Shown in pieces: positions 60,335-64,000 of a stretch of DNA of 64,000 bases. Every line of letters starts with the position of its first letter. Positions within the stretch are counted from its first letter, which is position 1. The notes under the pieces were generated by a model. That model saw only the letters and a program-made list of their open reading frames with translations, was not told where the DNA came from and made no database searches. Location of the stretch: contig OZ037766.1 in assembly GCA_964035545.1 (NCBI GenBank), positions 2,600,501 to 2,664,500 of the forward strand. Reading direction: 5' to 3'. Origin of the DNA: Bugula neritina. Taxonomy: Eukaryota > Bryozoa > Gymnolaemata > Cheilostomatida > Bugulidae. Both the position numbers and the translations under genes were made by a program.

Positions 60335-63218
60335 TCACTTGGCCTTTGTCTTCTCTTTAGAATTGCCACCTAAAAACAACAATTTCATTTAAAACATGCC
60401 TATGAGAAAAAAGTTCTTTTAAATATTTTCTTGCAGAAACTGAATACCACAACACAACAAGAAGCCAAAAGACCAGCAGTGCTGCATCTTTGCTGTTTCA
60501 AAGTGATTTTCTGATGCTGACTAAATGAAAAAATTGCATGTACATATTTTTCCATCTACATAGAGTTAGAATAAAATATCAGCCTGATATCATAAAATAT
60601 TTGCTTCTTTTACTAACACAACAATACCATACTAGCTAGCCCAAACAGGTGGTGAGCATAATTTCCATTTTTAAAACATATGGCTTAACAATGTACAATC
60701 TGGTTCATAAGTATTTGAGTTCAAGGTAAATTAAATGTGAATGAAACACTCATTGCCAAATCTGTTCAAAGTTGAGTTTCTTCAGTTTTTTTATAAATAT
60801 TTAATTTCTAAAACTTCAATCTTTTGCAAAACAGTGATTTGGAGAAATAGTATCTTCTTTATGCCGATTATAGGTAATGGTATCAAATTATCTTCTAAAT
60901 CCAATCTTAAGCTCCAAAAGATGCCCACCCACGCATTCGGATGAGCAGGATAGCTATAAATAACTCACCCCAGATTTTGGCTGTCATCACACTACCAACT
61001 TTATACAGCAGCAGGAAAAACATCCAACTGAGGGCAAAGAATGCTATTCTGAATGGCCAGTTCATGACCTCCAGAATAGGGTAGACCCAGATAGCCTTTA
61101 CCAGTCCCAGATAGAGCACCCTGTGTAGAGTTGAGGAGTATTTAAAGTGGGAGTGGCATGTATACAGGAAGTGACATACAGGAAGTGACATACAGTAAGT
61201 GGCATACACAGGAAGTGCAAATCATAACTGTTAATAAAGTCTTCAGCCTATTATGCAACACTATGAACACAAAATAGTAAATAAGGTACAGAAATCCAGC
61301 CAATTAAGTAAAACAATGAACTTAGGAATTATCCTATCTTTCTTACCAGCATTGATAGAGCATTGCAAAGGCGAGTAGAGTGATCATACCGGTAAATGGT
61401 TTAGGGTACTGGTGGTGCACTAGATATTTGTCAACTACTAGGAAGGGAATGTGGACTGTGTGCTGAAAACGAGACACAGAACTATTGAGCATGAGTAAAT
61501 GATAACAGAAGAATAAAAACACTTGAAAGGTATTACAACACTAGTTGAACAGCTTTTATCAAAGATTTAATAACCTGATACCCTCAAAATAAGGTAATAA
61601 AAGTTACAAAGGTGAAGAAAAAAATGTAAAAACAAGAATCGTTTCTTTGAAAGCAGCCTATAATAACAATGCCTCATCCTAATCTTTGATATGGTCATAT
61701 CCTACACTCTAAAGTCTATACAACAGCCATACAAGTCATTGAGTGGATACAAATCCAATAAATGTAACATAATATTATTAAGCTACAGTGAAATGATAGA
61801 GCTTACCATGACATGGTTGAGCCAAGAGGGAATAATCTTATCTAATATTTTAGGATAGACCAGCTCTCTGTCCACGGCATATATCATCCAGAACATGATG
61901 CATACAAACTACAACATACAATGACTTCTGACCAACTGACAGTGTGACTGATTGAGTGAGTACTAGTGACTAACTGAGTGACTGAATGAGTGAGTACTAG
62001 TAACTGACTGAGTGAGTACTAGTGACTAACTGAGGAGCTGAATGAGTGAGTACTAGTAACTGACTGAGTGAGTACTAGTGACTAACTGAGTGACTAACTG
62101 AAAACCTACTGGTGACTTTTTGAGGTAACACTGACTGAGTGACTAATTGAGTGAGTACTAGTGACTAACTGGCAACTGCGGTAATAATAGTGACTAACCA
62201 AGGTGATACTAGTGATTGACTGAAGTAGTAGTACTGATGACTGATAGAAGTTTAGTAGTGCTATGTGACTGAAATATGTGAATGTAGCTGCCTTTACCAG
62301 TGTAAATATCAATATCTCATTTTGGAAATACTCACAATTCCCACAGGGAAAGCTAGTGAAGAATGTAGCACATCAACGACCCTGTGTAGCTTTCCTTTTC
62401 TATGTTCATAGGAAAAGGTTGAAAGCCCAGCTAGCACTGTTATACACCAGTATATTGCTTGTAGCCACTGCAACATCAAACAGTATGTACACAGTAAACA
62501 GTATGTACACAGTAAACAGTATGTAGAGAGTAAACAGTATATACACAGTAAACAGTATATACACAGTAAACAGTATGTACAGAGTAAACAGTATGTACAG
62601 AGTAAACAGTATGTACAGAGTAAACAGTATGTACACAGTAAACAGTATGTACACATATAATAGTATGCTGTAATAATAACAAAAGTTATAATTTTTCTTC
62701 CCAGTTTTTATGATTATTATAACTGGTATAGTTGAGAATAACTAACTTCAGGTTTAGCTGAAAATGCTGGTTGCAGTTTCCTACCAGCAACAGCTGTATT
62801 AGAATGCCTGCTCATAGTAAACTATCCGTATTGACAGAAAAACAATGAACTTGAGAATTTATTAACAAACTTATAGTTATTAAATCTAGCATCTTATTTC
62901 AATATTTGTGAGATAAGAAAAGGGTACTGCCTTATCTGTTAGATAAGAAAGCTTATTCCTATGGAATACAGGGGAAGGGGAGGTTGAATCTAGACTTCAC
63001 CTCCCCTTCAAAGCTAACAGTTCCTACAGCCAAACTTGTGATTAAAATAATAATAATTATACCATATTTATGAAGGTCAGGAACTTAAACTTCCCACCAA
63101 AACCTTTGTAGTTCCAGAGACTCTCTCCAGGAAAGACAGCAAAGTTGATGTCATAATACAATGTGAATACCAAAACTGTACTCAGCACCACTTGTATAGC
63201 AAACACGCTCAGCGACAT
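60335..63218 (-). CDS. AIG1/ADTRP family membrane hydrolase
   Basis: Six exons: 63218-63063, 62467-62336, 61908-61807, 61462-61347, 61120-60969 and 60369-60335. They encode 230 residues with consistent phases; human ADTRP is 230 and AIG1 about 245. Several hydrophobic helices fit the family's six membrane spans. The catalytic Thr in KFLTFIN (about residue 48) and the catalytic His in WLNHVMHTVHIPF (about 129) are both present. DRELVYPKILD and VHHQYPKPFTG are further family blocks. These enzymes hydrolyse fatty acid esters of hydroxy fatty acids using Thr and His; an equivalent role here is inferred. The tail ends KEKTKAK, a dilysine-like ER-type end. Arrays lie in introns 1 and 2. AIG1 versus ADTRP cannot be resolved. 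Confidence 0.92.
61925..62235. repeat. gagtgagtactagtgactaa array in AIG1-like intron 2
   Basis: Imperfect units of 30-45 bases made of gagtgagtactagtgactaa and ctgagtgactgaat words. It ends within about 20 bases of the exon 3 acceptor (61909). Confidence 0.85.
62479..62652. repeat. 18-bp minisatellite in AIG1-like intron 1
   Basis: About ten copies of acagtaaacagtatgtac with variants. On the minus strand the array ends only about 10 bases before the exon 2 acceptor at 62468. It is open in all three minus frames because 18 is a multiple of 3. Confidence 0.9.
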
Positions 63219-64000
63219 TGCTGATCAGTACTACCACAACTAGTAACGCTCAGTGAGTGCAACCGGACTCCAGCTACTTAGCCCGACAACTAGTTGATGA
63301 ATGAATTAATACAAATATCATTAAAGCTGTCAACACAGTGCATCATAATGTATTATTCACACATCAATGACCAGTGCAGCTCATTCATGGGATGAGCGCT
63401 ATAGCGTAGTGCCCGCCTTGAACATTACCATGTAATGTGCAAAATTCGTGGCTACAGTAATTGGCTAAACAGAAGTTGCAACGCAGCTCGTTTGGCTGTG
63501 CATGAATGCGGTTATAAACGTGAAGAAAGCGCAAGGATTTACGCCTGTGGATGTTTTGTAAAGAGTGAATACAGCTGGTTTCTCGGTGCTTTTAAGCCTT
63601 TATAAAGTCTAGACAAACAAATAGATTGATAGGCTAAACATTGGTTTGAAGGTCAGACTGCCATTATTTTCTTTAAACAGTAACAGTGTTTGGTACACCT
63701 ATGGGCATGGCTAATGTGAGTTTATGCTTGTTTAAAGAAATTCGGTAGATTCATGTAGCAGTATCACTATGTCTATGACTATAAGTATAGGCATAGCAAT
63801 TCAAAGCAATGATGTTTGCAATGCGACCAAAACCAAATCTAAGAACTAACAACCAAAATCAGCGAAATGCTGTAAAATCAAGTCACTCTGAAACACACTG
63901 TTTTGTTATAAAGAGGCATTCTTTTTTTGCACAATTTGTGATCCAGAATGTACTATGGACGTCGAGTAAGTATCGAGTAAGAAACTGAGAGCAAGTACAA
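63219..64000. other. Upstream region of the AIG1-like gene
   Basis: Contains the promoter of the minus-strand AIG1-like gene and perhaps the start of a neighbour. No coding region longer than a few codons can be supported. Confidence 0.45.

Noticed and set aside
62309..62682. Overlapping minus-strand ORFs rich in VHTVY / LCTYC / YILF repeats
   Set aside because: All three frames of an 18-bp repeat are open. Only the segment 62336-62467 is coding, as exon 2 of the AIG1-like gene.
63949..63990. ATG followed by a GTAAGT donor near the right edge, as a possible first exon of a plus-strand gene
   Set aside because: Only six codons before the donor and nothing visible downstream in the window, so it cannot be supported.

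Overview
This window is nuclear DNA from an animal, most likely an AT-rich invertebrate. The basis is spliced genes with GT-AG introns and metazoan-only families (an ADAM11/22/23-type protein with EGF and transmembrane parts, a TSSK kinase, BTBD19, a vWD-C8 secreted protein), plus a tRNA-derived SINE, hAT-like MITEs, an LTR retroelement and many micro- and minisatellites. I cannot fix the phylum from sequence alone; a spiralian or other aquatic invertebrate is a guess. All gene models were assembled by eye from homology, splice signals and codon phase. Every listed exon chain keeps frame across every junction.

Layout: (1) 51-6620, minus: 5' part of a secreted vWD-C8 (mucin/zonadhesin-like) gene running off the left edge. 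(2) 6621-13917: gene-poor, with a compact, recent, non-autonomous LTR retrotransposon at 9379-12147 in minus orientation (tRNA-Leu primer site, polypurine tract, 4-bp target duplication). (3) 13918-17751, plus: RluA-family pseudouridine synthase (RPUSD4-like) with a long acidic N-terminal extension. (4) 18148-20066, minus: complete CHMP1 (ESCRT-III). (5) 20067-27594: gene-poor, with simple repeats and a tandem segmental duplication (about 22.0-24.13 kb and 24.13-26.87 kb) carrying SINEs, a MITE present in only one copy, and a twin 42-codon ORF. (6) 27595-30241, minus: testis-specific-type serine kinase (TSSK). (7) 31653-36113, plus: BTBD19. (8) 37124-39111, minus: a probable sperm/ciliary microtubule-associated protein (SPMIP8/TEPP-like, tentative). 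(9) 39739-59498, plus: a 21-exon ADAM11/22/23 (mind-meld-like) adhesion ADAM whose catalytic Glu is replaced by Met. (10) 60335-63218, minus: AIG1/ADTRP family membrane hydrolase. (11) 63219-64000: no gene seen.

The genes do not form one pathway. RPUSD4 acts in mitochondrial RNA modification, CHMP1 in membrane scission, TSSK and the SPMIP-like gene probably in sperm or flagella, the ADAM in cell-surface adhesion and AIG1 in lipid hydrolysis. The most distinctive structural signal is that tandem repeats repeatedly abut splice sites: several arrays start at, or contain copies of, the adjacent 5' or 3' splice site. In the TSSK and ADAM genes this creates in-frame alternative splice sites.
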